Below, piece by piece: positions 1 to 7,278 of a DNA stretch of 19,907 nucleotides; positions within the stretch are counted from its first letter, which is position 1, and each line of letters opens with the position of its first letter. The notes beneath the pieces were generated by a model. It was not told the DNA's origin. It did no database searches and saw only the letters and a list, made by a program, of their open reading frames with translations. Made by a program: the position numbers and the translations under genes. Location of the stretch: the NCBI GenBank assembly GCA_002505355.1, contig DAUW01000020.1, positions 1-19,907 on the forward strand. Direction: 5' to 3'. This DNA comes from Euryarchaeota archaeon UBA229. Its GTDB lineage: Archaea > Thermoplasmatota > Poseidoniia > Poseidoniales > Poseidoniaceae.

Positions 1-149
1 AGGTTAGCAGGATTCACGCTCAAGAATGTTGAACCATCTGAGGAAGATTTCAGTCGACCGTTGATGATATTGTAACCCCTAACCTTAGGTAGGTCATGGG
101 GATTTTGATTTTCCATAAACTCTAGACCGGCTTCAAGAATGTGCGTCAT
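1..149 (-). CDS. Aldehyde dehydrogenase family protein, N-terminal fragment (runs off left edge)
   Basis: An open minus-strand frame enters from the left edge. Its first in-frame ATG is at 149, with a second at 116 (residue 12). About residues 24-49 read as the usual ALDH N-terminal signature: a Y-x-I-x-G-R/W element (YNIINGR), a run of serines with D-G, then T-F, then V-N-P-A-N. This is the entry strand and first beta segment of NAD(P)-dependent aldehyde dehydrogenases, which oxidise aldehydes to acids; the catalytic Cys and Glu lie outside the window. No strong Shine-Dalgarno site precedes either ATG, and no start codon lies in frame between 149 and the upstream stop near 201. The gene is divergent from cdc48. 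A competing 24-codon plus-strand frame ending at 75 has no recognisable content. The subfamily (for example succinate-semialdehyde or P5C dehydrogenase) cannot be decided from about 49 residues. Confidence 0.62.
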   Translation of the reverse strand, partial: MTHILEAGLEFMENQNPHDLPKVRGYNIINGRLKSSSDGSTFLSVNPAN

Positions 150-230
150 GACACTGCGTATTGGATTAGGGACATGAATCCTTTCATTGACAAAGACAAC
201 TCACAAATCTGTATTCACAAAAACAACGGG

Positions 231-240
231 TTAATACATA
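231..240 (+). promoter_or_regulatory. Putative TATA box for cdc48
   Basis: The A/T-rich TTAATACATA lies about 40 bp before the cdc48 ATG, so transcription would begin near 258-262 with a leader of about 20 nt. GGAGGGGTG at 266-274 serves as ribosome binding site, with the GGAGG core 9 nt from the ATG. The reverse complement, TATGTATTAA, could act as a TATA box for the divergent aldehyde dehydrogenase gene. The rest of the 130-bp gap shows no other clear element. Confidence 0.4.
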
Positions 241-279
241 TCGTTCAACTAGTTCCCAATTACCCGGAGGGGTGTAACC

Positions 280-2511
280 ATGTCAGATGACAATAAGGAT
301 TCCATTTCACTAAAGGTGTCAAAAGCTATTCCAAGTGACGTAGGTCATGGCCGTGCGAGAATTAGCGGCGAGAATGGACTTGACCTGAAGCCCGGCGACA
401 TCATTGAGATAAAAGGTGAAAATCGTTCAACTGCAGCCATATACTGGAGAAGTCGTCCTGAAGATGCCAAAATGGACATAATCAGAGTTGATGGTATCAT
501 CAGGAAAAATGCAGGTGTAAGCCTAGGAGACAAAGTATCTGTCTCGAAGGTCGATGCAAAGGTCTGCACAAAACTTGTTCTATCTCCCGTGATGGCAAAT
601 AAGCAGAAAGTGAAGTTCGGCCCTGGCATAGAAGGATTCGCAAGAAGGGGTCTAAACAAGAGACCGGTTGTTGCAGGAGATAGGATCTTTATTCCCGGAA
701 TGACTCTCTTCGCTGAGGCATTACCATTTGCAGTACTACAAACAACCCCAAAGGGAATAGTCCAAGTTAACTCAGATACTGACATCGTAATCAAAGACGA
801 AGCGATTGACGATGACGATGTTGGTCAATCACAGGGAATTACTTACGAAGACATCGGCGGTATAGGTAGCCAACTGCAGAAAGTAAGAGAGATGATTGAA
901 CTTCCACTAAAACACCCAGAATTATTCCGAAGGTTGGGGATTGACCCACCGAAAGGAGTTCTGCTTCACGGGCCCCCTGGTACAGGTAAAACAATGATTG
1001 CGAAGGCTGTTGCAACTGAGACAAATGCACACTTCACTTCGATTAACGGGCCTGAAATCATCTCGAAATATTATGGTGAGTCTGAGAAACAATTGAGAGA
1101 GATTTTTGATGACGCTGCAAATAACGCACCTGCTATTGTATTCGTCGATGAGATAGATTCAATCTGTCCTAAACGAGAGGACGTAAGTGGCGAAGTAGAA
1201 AGAAGAGTTGTCGCACAGATGCTGACTTTGATGGACGGGATGCAAGGCCGTGACAATGTAATTGTAATCGGCGCTACAAATAGAAGAGATGCGATGGATC
1301 CTGCGCTAAGGCGACCAGGAAGATTCGACAGAGAAATCGAGATCGGAGTTCCTGACAGAGAAGGCAGAAAGGAAATCTTAGATGTACACACTAGACAAAT
1401 GCCAATCGCTGATGACTTTGATGTTGAATGGGTCCTTGAAAACTCGTACGGATTTGTTGGTGCTGATCTAGCGGCTCTTGTTAGGGAGTCTGCAATGAAG
1501 GCATTGCGCAGATACCTGCCCGAAATCGACTTGGAAGAAGACACTATTCCTCCAGAAGTTCTCGAGAAAATGGAAGTAAAGATGGAAGACTTCAAGCTTG
1601 CAATTAGAGAAATTGAACCAAGTGCACTAAGAGAAATTTATGTGGAAATACCTGACGTATCATGGGAAAGTGTTGGAGGGTTAACCGAGATCAAAGACCG
1701 ACTAAAAGAGAGTGTTGAATGGCCGCTCACAAAGCCGGATTTATTCGAGCACTTTGGAATCAAGCCACCACGAGGAATTGTATTATTCGGTGCACCTGGA
1801 ACTGGTAAAACTCTGCTGGCCAAGGCAATCGCTAACGAGGCAAAAGCCAACTTCATATCGATTAAGGGACCTGAGTTAATATCAAAATGGGTAGGAGAAT
1901 CTGAAAAAGCAATTCGCGAGATTTTCAAGAAAGCAAAGCAGTCAGCTCCCTCAATTATTTTCTTGGATGAATTCGAATCAATTGCAGGTATGCGATCTTC
2001 TAATTCCCAGTCTGGAGGCTCAGATGTTGCAAATAGAGTTGTCAATCAACTTCTAGCATCAATGGATGGTGTCGAAAGCCTTGATGGTGTAATTATAGTA
2101 GCTGCCACAAACAGACCAGAGATGATCGACCCTGCACTATTACGAAGTGGAAGATTTGAGAGAGTATTGCATGTTCCACCACCCGACAAGCCTGCTCGTG
2201 AAGCGATAATGGATATTCATTCCTTAGGAATGCCACTATCCTCATTCTCAATGAAGGATATACTCGGAGGGATGGATGGATTTACTGGTGCTGACATCGA
2301 GGCGGTTTGCAGAGAAGCTGCACTGATAGCAATGCGAGCCGGTAAAAAGAAAGTCACCAAAGGCCATTTTGAAGACGCGATAACAAGAGTTAGACCAACT
2401 GTTACTCCAGACATGTTAGAATATTACTCCAAGATGGAAGAAAGGCTAACCTCTGGACTTTCAAACATCAAGCGTTCCAGAGATACTGGCTACGGCATGG
2501 AATCGATGTGA
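280..2511 (+). CDS. cdc48: Cdc48/VAT-type AAA+ ATPase (p97 homologue)
   Basis: Cytosolic hexameric unfoldase that extracts and unfolds proteins, probably feeding the archaeal proteasome. The 743-residue length is normal for archaeal VAT/Cdc48. The N-terminal substrate and cofactor domain (double-psi barrel plus four-stranded barrel) spans about residues 8-180. Ring D1 has Walker A GPPGTGKT at 231-238 and Walker B FVDEID at 288-293, followed by the ATNR sensor and RRPGRFD arginine-finger segments. Ring D2 has Walker A GAPGTGKT at 504-511 and Walker B FLDEFE at 561-566, followed by ATNRPE and LLRSGRFE. The D2 Walker B departs slightly from the usual FFDEID, but the catalytic D-E pair is intact. 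The C-terminus ends GYGMESM, so the final residues lack a strict hydrophobic-Tyr-X proteasome-docking motif, although a Tyr is close by. The start is set by GGAGGGGTG upstream. The following PRC-barrel gene is 67 nt downstream. Confidence 0.97.
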   Translation: MSDDNKDSISLKVSKAIPSDVGHGRARISGENGLDLKPGDIIEIKGENRSTAAIYWRSRPEDAKMDIIRVDGIIRKNAGVSLGDKVSVSKVDAKVCTKLVLSPVMANKQKVKFGPGIEGFARRGLNKRPVVAGDRIFIPGMTLFAEALPFAVLQTTPKGIVQVNSDTDIVIKDEAIDDDDVGQSQGITYEDIGGIGSQLQKVREMIELPLKHPELFRRLGIDPPKGVLLHGPPGTGKTMIAKAVATETNAHFTSINGPEIISKYYGESEKQLREIFDDAANNAPAIVFVDEIDSICPKREDVSGEVERRVVAQMLTLMDGMQGRDNVIVIGATNRRDAMDPALRRPGRFDREIEIGVPDREGRKEILDVHTRQMPIADDFDVEWVLENSYGFVGADLAALVRESAMKALRRYLPEIDLEEDTIPPEVLEKMEVKMEDFKLAIREIEPSALREIYVEIPDVSWESVGGLTEIKDRLKESVEWPLTKPDLFEHFGIKPPRGIVLFGAPGTGKTLLAKAIANEAKANFISIKGPELISKWVGESEKAIREIFKKAKQSAPSIIFLDEFESIAGMRSSNSQSGGSDVANRVVNQLLASMDGVESLDGVIIVAATNRPEMIDPALLRSGRFERVLHVPPPDKPAREAIMDIHSLGMPLSSFSMKDILGGMDGFTGADIEAVCREAALIAMRAGKKKVTKGHFEDAITRVRPTVTPDMLEYYSKMEERLTSGLSNIKRSRDTGYGMESM

Positions 2512-2578
2512 TTAAGAGAGATAGCCGGTTGATTCAAGTGGCTAGTTATACTCCCACATGCATAGCAGGAGATACAAC

Positions 2579-2818
2579 ATGTCAAGTTTTAGCGCCGAAT
2601 TCATAAAACGTCCAGTCGTAGACAAGGACGGAGAATTATTTGGCCATCTTGTTGATATTGAAATTGATTCTAAGTCCGGAGACATAACCGAAATATTAGT
2701 CGAGTTAGCATCAGATATTGATGCATCGAAGTTAATCTGGCCAACAGAGGGAAGGCTATGCCAAGTTCCATCCCAAGAAATAGAAAGAATGGGCTCCAGT
2801 ATCTCGTTAAAGAGATGA
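2579..2818 (+). CDS. Small PRC-barrel domain protein
   Basis: This 79-residue protein is essentially one PRC-barrel fold: a beta-rich repeat with a V-D-K-D-G-E-L-F-G element, then V-D-I-E-I-D and a T-E-I-L-V-E-L strand. Stand-alone archaeal PRC-barrels are adaptors; some (CdpB-type in haloarchaea) bind SepF at the division site, and others bind RNA-processing factors. The role here is unknown. I chose ATG 2579 because AGGAGAT at 2567-2573 sits at good spacing. An ATG 21 nt upstream (2558) would add MHSRRYN, but the ribosome binding site would then lie inside the coding region. It follows cdc48 by 67 nt, and TAGTTATAC near 2543-2551 may be its own TATA box. The family call is confident; the function is not assigned. 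Confidence 0.85.
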   Translation: MSSFSAEFIKRPVVDKDGELFGHLVDIEIDSKSGDITEILVELASDIDASKLIWPTEGRLCQVPSQEIERMGSSISLKR

Positions 2819-2821
2819 GCA

Positions 2822-2831
2822 AAAAAATATC
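2822..2831 (+). promoter_or_regulatory. Putative TATA box for the DUF4350/DUF58 module
   Basis: An A-run followed by AATATC lies immediately after the PRC-barrel stop codon. A TATA element here would place initiation near 2850-2856, ahead of the GAGGTGA ribosome binding site at 2889-2895. This suggests that the next three genes form their own transcript. Confidence 0.35.
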
Positions 2832-2896
2832 ATCTGCCCACAACCTTCTAAACCAAAGTGATTGCGTCTTTGTCTGTACCTTGTACTAGAGGTGAG

Positions 2897-4525
2897 ATGT
2901 TGGAAGATAAACCGCGATTTAATCGAAGGAGATTATTTCTCCAAATCGCTTTTTGGTTTGTTTTGATAATGCTGCTCTCAACCGTGATTTTACAAGTTGT
3001 AAATATCGGTAACCAAGAGGGTCTTTCAGCATATGATGACGATTGGAACGATATGTCAGCGTTCAAAGAAGATATCAATAAACTCGGGATAGAAACCAAG
3101 TCCCTAGTCTCTTCTCCATTACTACTCGCTGACATCGAAGATCCTGCAAATGCAACATTCATCATTGCTGGTGTTGAAAGAGATACTATTTCTCTTCCAC
3201 AATTTTCATCTGACGGGTTCCTTACATTTGCGGCAGAAGATGGATATTCTCCTGCTGAAGTTGAAGCAATCAAAGAATTTGTATTCGCTGGGGGAGACGT
3301 ACTCGTGATGGATGATTATGGCTATTCCTCCACAATAGCAGAGGCTTTTGGTGTAAGTTACAAAGGAGTCAAACTCTATGATCCAGTATATGATTATGAT
3401 TTGGGAACAGACTTTGTTTGGATGTGTGTCCAAGAATCTCCATGTGGCATGGATAACCAGTCAACAATAGATCCGAGCACACTAGGAAACCACAATCGTT
3501 GGAGTGTAGACGACAGCGGAGCTCACATTTGTCAACAAAAAAATGGAGAATTAGTCAACAGTATTGAAGACGCTGGGGTTTGTGCAAGACATTGGAGTAA
3601 TGGACAGATTGATTATAATTCGACATACCAATTACTTCTGAATAATATTACAGGAATAGACATAATCCCGAATGCAAAAACAGGAATGGGTGCCGTACAA
3701 GTTAGAGCATTATCTTCGCCCGATGCTTCATTGGACTGGAATTCTGACGGACTTATAGACGCAGGACCAGAAATAACACCACAGGAACCTGACGAAACCG
3801 GCCAGTTCAACCTTTCAATCGAGGTCTGTATAACCCAAGACTGTAATTATCAAAATGGCGGTAGAGTGACCTTCATTTCTGATGGCTCAGCTCTGATTAA
3901 TGCGATCTATGATCGGGATGGTTACATGGATGGTAAATATGGAGAGGCAACAAACGAAGTTCCACCCAACAACAACAGAGATTGGGCAATGGATTACATT
4001 ATCGATTCTCTAGTAGATTACACTGTAGACACAGGAGAAACCGATGAAATTCCGGGTTTTGCACCAAATGCTCTTGTAATATTTGACGAAAGTAGACACA
4101 TACAACCTAGTATTGCCTCAGAGTCTTACAATACGATATACTTCTTGCTGGTATATTTCACAGGGGAAGGACTTGCTATGCTAGTCTTATTCCTAATACT
4201 ATTCATAGCATTTGAAGGAGTTCTACTTAAGAAAAAAGATCCAGAGCAATGGAGACACGTATTCAGTATCATTTACTACGGATTTGGAGATGCCAACAGG
4301 TATACGTATTATGCAAAGTCCAACAAAATCAAACAAGTATTCCTATCAAAAGTAAGAAACCAAAATGGTTTGACAAGAGAGGAATTTGATTCTTTACCTG
4401 CTAGGGAATTGCAGAGTATGATTAACGACCCTGTGCTCGTAAAATTCGTATTTGAAAATAAGAACTATTCACTAGAGCAGACTGTAGCTATTGTCAAACG
4501 GATAAAAGTCTGGGGAAGGAGCTAG
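2897..4525 (+). CDS. Membrane-anchored DUF4350/GATase-like protein
   Basis: A bitopic-style protein of 542 residues from ATG 2897. It has a basic N-terminus (RFNRRR), a first membrane helix at about residues 13-35, then a large extracytoplasmic region of about 380 residues. A second membrane helix at about 415-443 precedes a 98-residue basic cytoplasmic tail. The external part has the look of a DUF4350/class I glutamine amidotransferase-like Rossmann unit, notably EAIKEFVFAGGDVLVMDDYG, but no catalytic Cys triad is evident, so it is probably a binding rather than an amidotransferase domain. DUF4350 proteins are typically encoded with DUF58 and MoxR genes, and a DUF58 gene follows here after 9 nt. 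ATG 2897 fits GAGGTGA at 2889-2895. TTG 2900 has better spacing, and GTG 2858 upstream has no ribosome binding site and adds 13 atypical residues. The domain assignment is by pattern only. Confidence 0.72.
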   Translation: MLEDKPRFNRRRLFLQIAFWFVLIMLLSTVILQVVNIGNQEGLSAYDDDWNDMSAFKEDINKLGIETKSLVSSPLLLADIEDPANATFIIAGVERDTISLPQFSSDGFLTFAAEDGYSPAEVEAIKEFVFAGGDVLVMDDYGYSSTIAEAFGVSYKGVKLYDPVYDYDLGTDFVWMCVQESPCGMDNQSTIDPSTLGNHNRWSVDDSGAHICQQKNGELVNSIEDAGVCARHWSNGQIDYNSTYQLLLNNITGIDIIPNAKTGMGAVQVRALSSPDASLDWNSDGLIDAGPEITPQEPDETGQFNLSIEVCITQDCNYQNGGRVTFISDGSALINAIYDRDGYMDGKYGEATNEVPPNNNRDWAMDYIIDSLVDYTVDTGETDEIPGFAPNALVIFDESRHIQPSIASESYNTIYFLLVYFTGEGLAMLVLFLILFIAFEGVLLKKKDPEQWRHVFSIIYYGFGDANRYTYYAKSNKIKQVFLSKVRNQNGLTREEFDSLPARELQSMINDPVLVKFVFENKNYSLEQTVAIVKRIKVWGRS

Positions 4526-4534
4526 GTGATTTGA

Positions 4535-5788
4535 ATGTGGACACGAAAAGCAGCATTTACTTTCACTGGAGGCATCGCTCTAATTTTGATTGGAATGATG
4601 ATTTCTAATCAACAGATGATGATTCTAGGATTAGCATTCATTGCCTTTATTGTGGTTAATTCATGGGTTAGCGGTCACGGTGATGTGGAGGTCCAAAGAA
4701 CCCTATCAGCAGACAATCTATACAAGGGCGATGACCTGTACGTGGAATTACTTGTAACCAATCGTAGTAGAAGAAAAACCCAACAGTTAGAGGTCTACGA
4801 CAATGTTCCTCATGAAATGAAATTACGTAGCGGTCTCAATCAAATGAGACTGAACCTTAAGCCGGGTGAGAGTGCAAGAATTCGCTATGTTTTGCGATGC
4901 CCGCTTAGAGGTCACTACTCAATCGGACCAGTCTCCCTCAGATATAGAAATACATTCAATCTATCAGTTGATGAAATGTATGTTGACCATCACTCAGACA
5001 TTATCATATTCCCACAAATCAGAGATGTTGAAGAAGCTTTCATTCGCTCACGGACTGCGAAAATGTACACCGGAGCTACGACCCTTAGGACACCCGGTCC
5101 GGGTACAGAATTTTACTCGCTTAGAGAGTATGTTCCCGGAGATCCGTTCAAGAATATTAATTGGAAAGCATTTGCTAGAACTGGTGACTTGATGATCAAC
5201 GAAAAGTGTAGAGATGCTGTAACAGACCTCTACATTATCCTAGACAGTCGAGATATTGCAAGGATTGGCACAGTGTTGAAGAATCCTCTAGAGATGGGTA
5301 CTGTCGCTGCTGCAAGCCTAGCATCTTTCTTCTTCAAGAGAAGAGATTCTGTGTCTTTAACAATCTACGATGAAAGGCTTTCATTCTTACCGCCAGATAC
5401 TGGAGACAAGCAGTACTTCAAAATTCTAAGTGCCCTTGCTGGAGTGACGGCTAGTGGCGAAATGCCCTTACAAGCAGTTACCAACTCATTAAGCGGTAGA
5501 TTTAGCAGAGGTAGTCCTGTGTTTATCATCTCATCATGTGAGGGTGATGGGACCGTACCTGCTGCGGTTCGAGACCTAGTTGGAAGAGGCCACGAAGTAA
5601 CCGTTTTGTCACCTTCAAGCATTGACTTTGAGAGATTGGTTAGTAGAATTCCACGCATGTCATATGAAGTTTTGAAATTAGAACGACAAAACCGGCTCAC
5701 TACATTAGCCGGCTCTGGGGCGCAAGTAATAGACTGGATGCCAGATATGGATCTTTCACAAGCGTTGATGCAGGTAAGGGGGTATTAG
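4535..5788 (+). CDS. DUF58 domain (VWA-like) membrane protein
   Basis: A 417-residue protein. Two adjacent N-terminal membrane helices (about 7-24 and 28-46) lead into a beta-sandwich region at about 50-150. The DUF58 signature follows at 197-216 (REYVPGDP, then NINWKAFART). The remainder (about 230-417) is a von Willebrand A-like alpha/beta domain, beginning with LYIILDSRD. In other organisms DUF58 proteins accompany MoxR AAA+ ATPases and are thought to take part in assembly or maturation of envelope or metal-dependent complexes. AGGTGAT at 4524-4530 overlaps the preceding stop codon and sets ATG 4535. The gene is translationally close to both neighbours (9 nt before, 1 nt after), which argues for one operon. 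Confidence 0.9.
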   Translation: MWTRKAAFTFTGGIALILIGMMISNQQMMILGLAFIAFIVVNSWVSGHGDVEVQRTLSADNLYKGDDLYVELLVTNRSRRKTQQLEVYDNVPHEMKLRSGLNQMRLNLKPGESARIRYVLRCPLRGHYSIGPVSLRYRNTFNLSVDEMYVDHHSDIIIFPQIRDVEEAFIRSRTAKMYTGATTLRTPGPGTEFYSLREYVPGDPFKNINWKAFARTGDLMINEKCRDAVTDLYIILDSRDIARIGTVLKNPLEMGTVAAASLASFFFKRRDSVSLTIYDERLSFLPPDTGDKQYFKILSALAGVTASGEMPLQAVTNSLSGRFSRGSPVFIISSCEGDGTVPAAVRDLVGRGHEVTVLSPSSIDFERLVSRIPRMSYEVLKLERQNRLTTLAGSGAQVIDWMPDMDLSQALMQVRGY

Positions 5789-5789
5789 G

Positions 5790-7025
5790 TTGGCGGATGA
5801 TGTGCAGGTCCAGAGTGATGTCACAATCACCGGTAGTGCCAGTGCGCGAACGCTACACCTCAAAACCTTGCGTAGGCAGTGGCAAATAATTACCCTGCAG
5901 ATAATCGCTACTGCGGCTTTAATTGGTATGTATTTTCAGGTTGTATCAACCTATGTTGTTGGTTCTATCGACCACACTATGCTGTTTGCTTCCATCGAAT
6001 CATTAATCGGTGATGAATTGCCGCTCGGCGATTGGTTTACTGGCGAAGGTCGAACAGGATTAGCACGATTTTTCGTTCCGCTAGTGATTGGATTGCTGGT
6101 TGGTGGAGTGATGGCGTTGATTGCTTATCAGACACCAAAAACCCAACAAAGAATTAAGTTAGTATTCATTGTTAGTTTGATTACCATACTAGTTGGTAGA
6201 CTGATGCTAGGATGGTTAACTGGTATGTTGTTTTCCTTCGATTTGCGACTACCAGACGATGGTGAATTGCAAACCCTTGAATGGCCTCTGCTTATGATAA
6301 TGTCACTAATGATTATGTTTGTTTACTTATTACCAATTATTATGGGTTCCCGTGGCATATGGGGATTATCAAGGAGATCTATTGCCTGGGCCATCGGTTT
6401 TACCCTACTTTTCCTCGGTATTCATGCAATCCTGACTTTCCCATTAATCAAAGCACAATTAGGCGATTACGGTGGTGCTTTGGCAACCCTTGAATCACAA
6501 ATCTCCCAACCTACAATCGGTCTATTTGGCATTGACTTGGTAACCAATGAACAATTTGATCTCATCCTGATTGCAGTGTTAATTCTTGTGTTCCAAGAAT
6601 CTGCCTTTGGTGTTATCAAATATCTCGAATACGCCTTCAGGCTCCCCGAATCCTGTAAGCGTGACCCGGAATATGTCACACAGATGGACAACATGCTAAA
6701 CACACACCTAGTCCATACATTTGGTTTCCTAGGCCTGACTGGAATTGCTACAATGGTTGCCTTAGGTTTCCACAGCGTCCTGCTAAGTTTAGTCAGTGAT
6801 ACCACTGGAAGTCAGTGGGCTGGTCAGGTTTCAGAATCAATTGAGTTGTCACTGACATATGGATTGGTTATTTCTGCAGTGCTGTTCCTATCGATTATGG
6901 CGCTGTTCAGGTTTTTAATCCCGTGGCAGAGAATTTGGGGTTTTACCTATTCCATGCGCACTAGAAACTCTACTAACCAAAACGAAACCAATGATGAGAA
7001 GGAATTTGTTGACTTCATAGTTTAG
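5790..7025 (+). CDS. Eight-helix integral membrane protein, unrecognised
   Basis: A 411-residue protein starting from TTG 5790, one base after the DUF58 stop codon, with a G-rich AAGGGGGT at 5776-5783 as ribosome binding site. A hydrophilic N-terminus of about 30 residues leads to eight predicted membrane helices at about 33-56, 94-113, 122-148, 165-185, 197-219, 255-275, 307-334 and 352-376. A short acidic cytoplasmic tail ends the protein. No transporter or enzyme motif was recognised. Its position as third gene after DUF4350 and DUF58 suggests it is the membrane-embedded partner of that module. Its stop codon overlaps the stop of the convergent small membrane-protein gene (7022-7025). Confidence 0.8.
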   Translation: MADDVQVQSDVTITGSASARTLHLKTLRRQWQIITLQIIATAALIGMYFQVVSTYVVGSIDHTMLFASIESLIGDELPLGDWFTGEGRTGLARFFVPLVIGLLVGGVMALIAYQTPKTQQRIKLVFIVSLITILVGRLMLGWLTGMLFSFDLRLPDDGELQTLEWPLLMIMSLMIMFVYLLPIIMGSRGIWGLSRRSIAWAIGFTLLFLGIHAILTFPLIKAQLGDYGGALATLESQISQPTIGLFGIDLVTNEQFDLILIAVLILVFQESAFGVIKYLEYAFRLPESCKRDPEYVTQMDNMLNTHLVHTFGFLGLTGIATMVALGFHSVLLSLVSDTTGSQWAGQVSESIELSLTYGLVISAVLFLSIMALFRFLIPWQRIWGFTYSMRTRNSTNQNETNDEKEFVDFIV

Positions 7026-7270
7026 TTCCTATTAATTGTTTGAATCATCCTGCCAAGCATTTCTGCTGAGAACAATAGAAGACACGGAAATATACACCAA
7101 GTCGTTAACAGTCCAACAAAACCTTCTCCAGACCAATCGCTAACTTCACTGTAACCTAGAATGAAGACAATGACCACCATTAGTAGCAACAAGCGCTCTA
7201 GAATGACTGGGTAGTTCTTCCCAATTACCTCCTCGCGGCCAGCAAGGTTTGTCGCCTTAGCATCGGTCAT
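7022..7270 (-). CDS. Two-helix small membrane protein, last gene of the Roadblock operon
   Basis: An 82-residue protein with a charged N-terminus of about 23 residues, two hydrophobic segments (about 24-41 and 50-72) and a short basic end, RMIQTINRN. No family was recognised. The ATG follows AGGTGG, which overlaps the TAG of the upstream coiled-coil gene; only 8 bp separate the two coding regions, so they are almost certainly co-transcribed. Inference: it could be a membrane anchor or receptor for the Roadblock/coiled-coil protein. Its TAA overlaps the TAG of the convergent plus-strand gene. Confidence 0.75.
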   Translation of the reverse strand: MTDAKATNLAGREEVIGKNYPVILERLLLLMVVIVFILGYSEVSDWSGEGFVGLLTTWCIFPCLLLFSAEMLGRMIQTINRN

Positions 7271-7278
7271 TTAGCCAC

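Noticed and set aside
1..75. Plus-strand frame open from the left edge to a TAA at 73-75 (24 codons), possible C-terminus of another gene
   Set aside because: It shows no recognisable content, while the opposite strand of the same bases encodes a convincing aldehyde dehydrogenase N-terminus.
1071..1595. Minus-strand frame of 174 codons within cdc48
   Set aside because: Low-complexity serine/isoleucine composition; it is the antisense shadow of the D1 ATPase ring.
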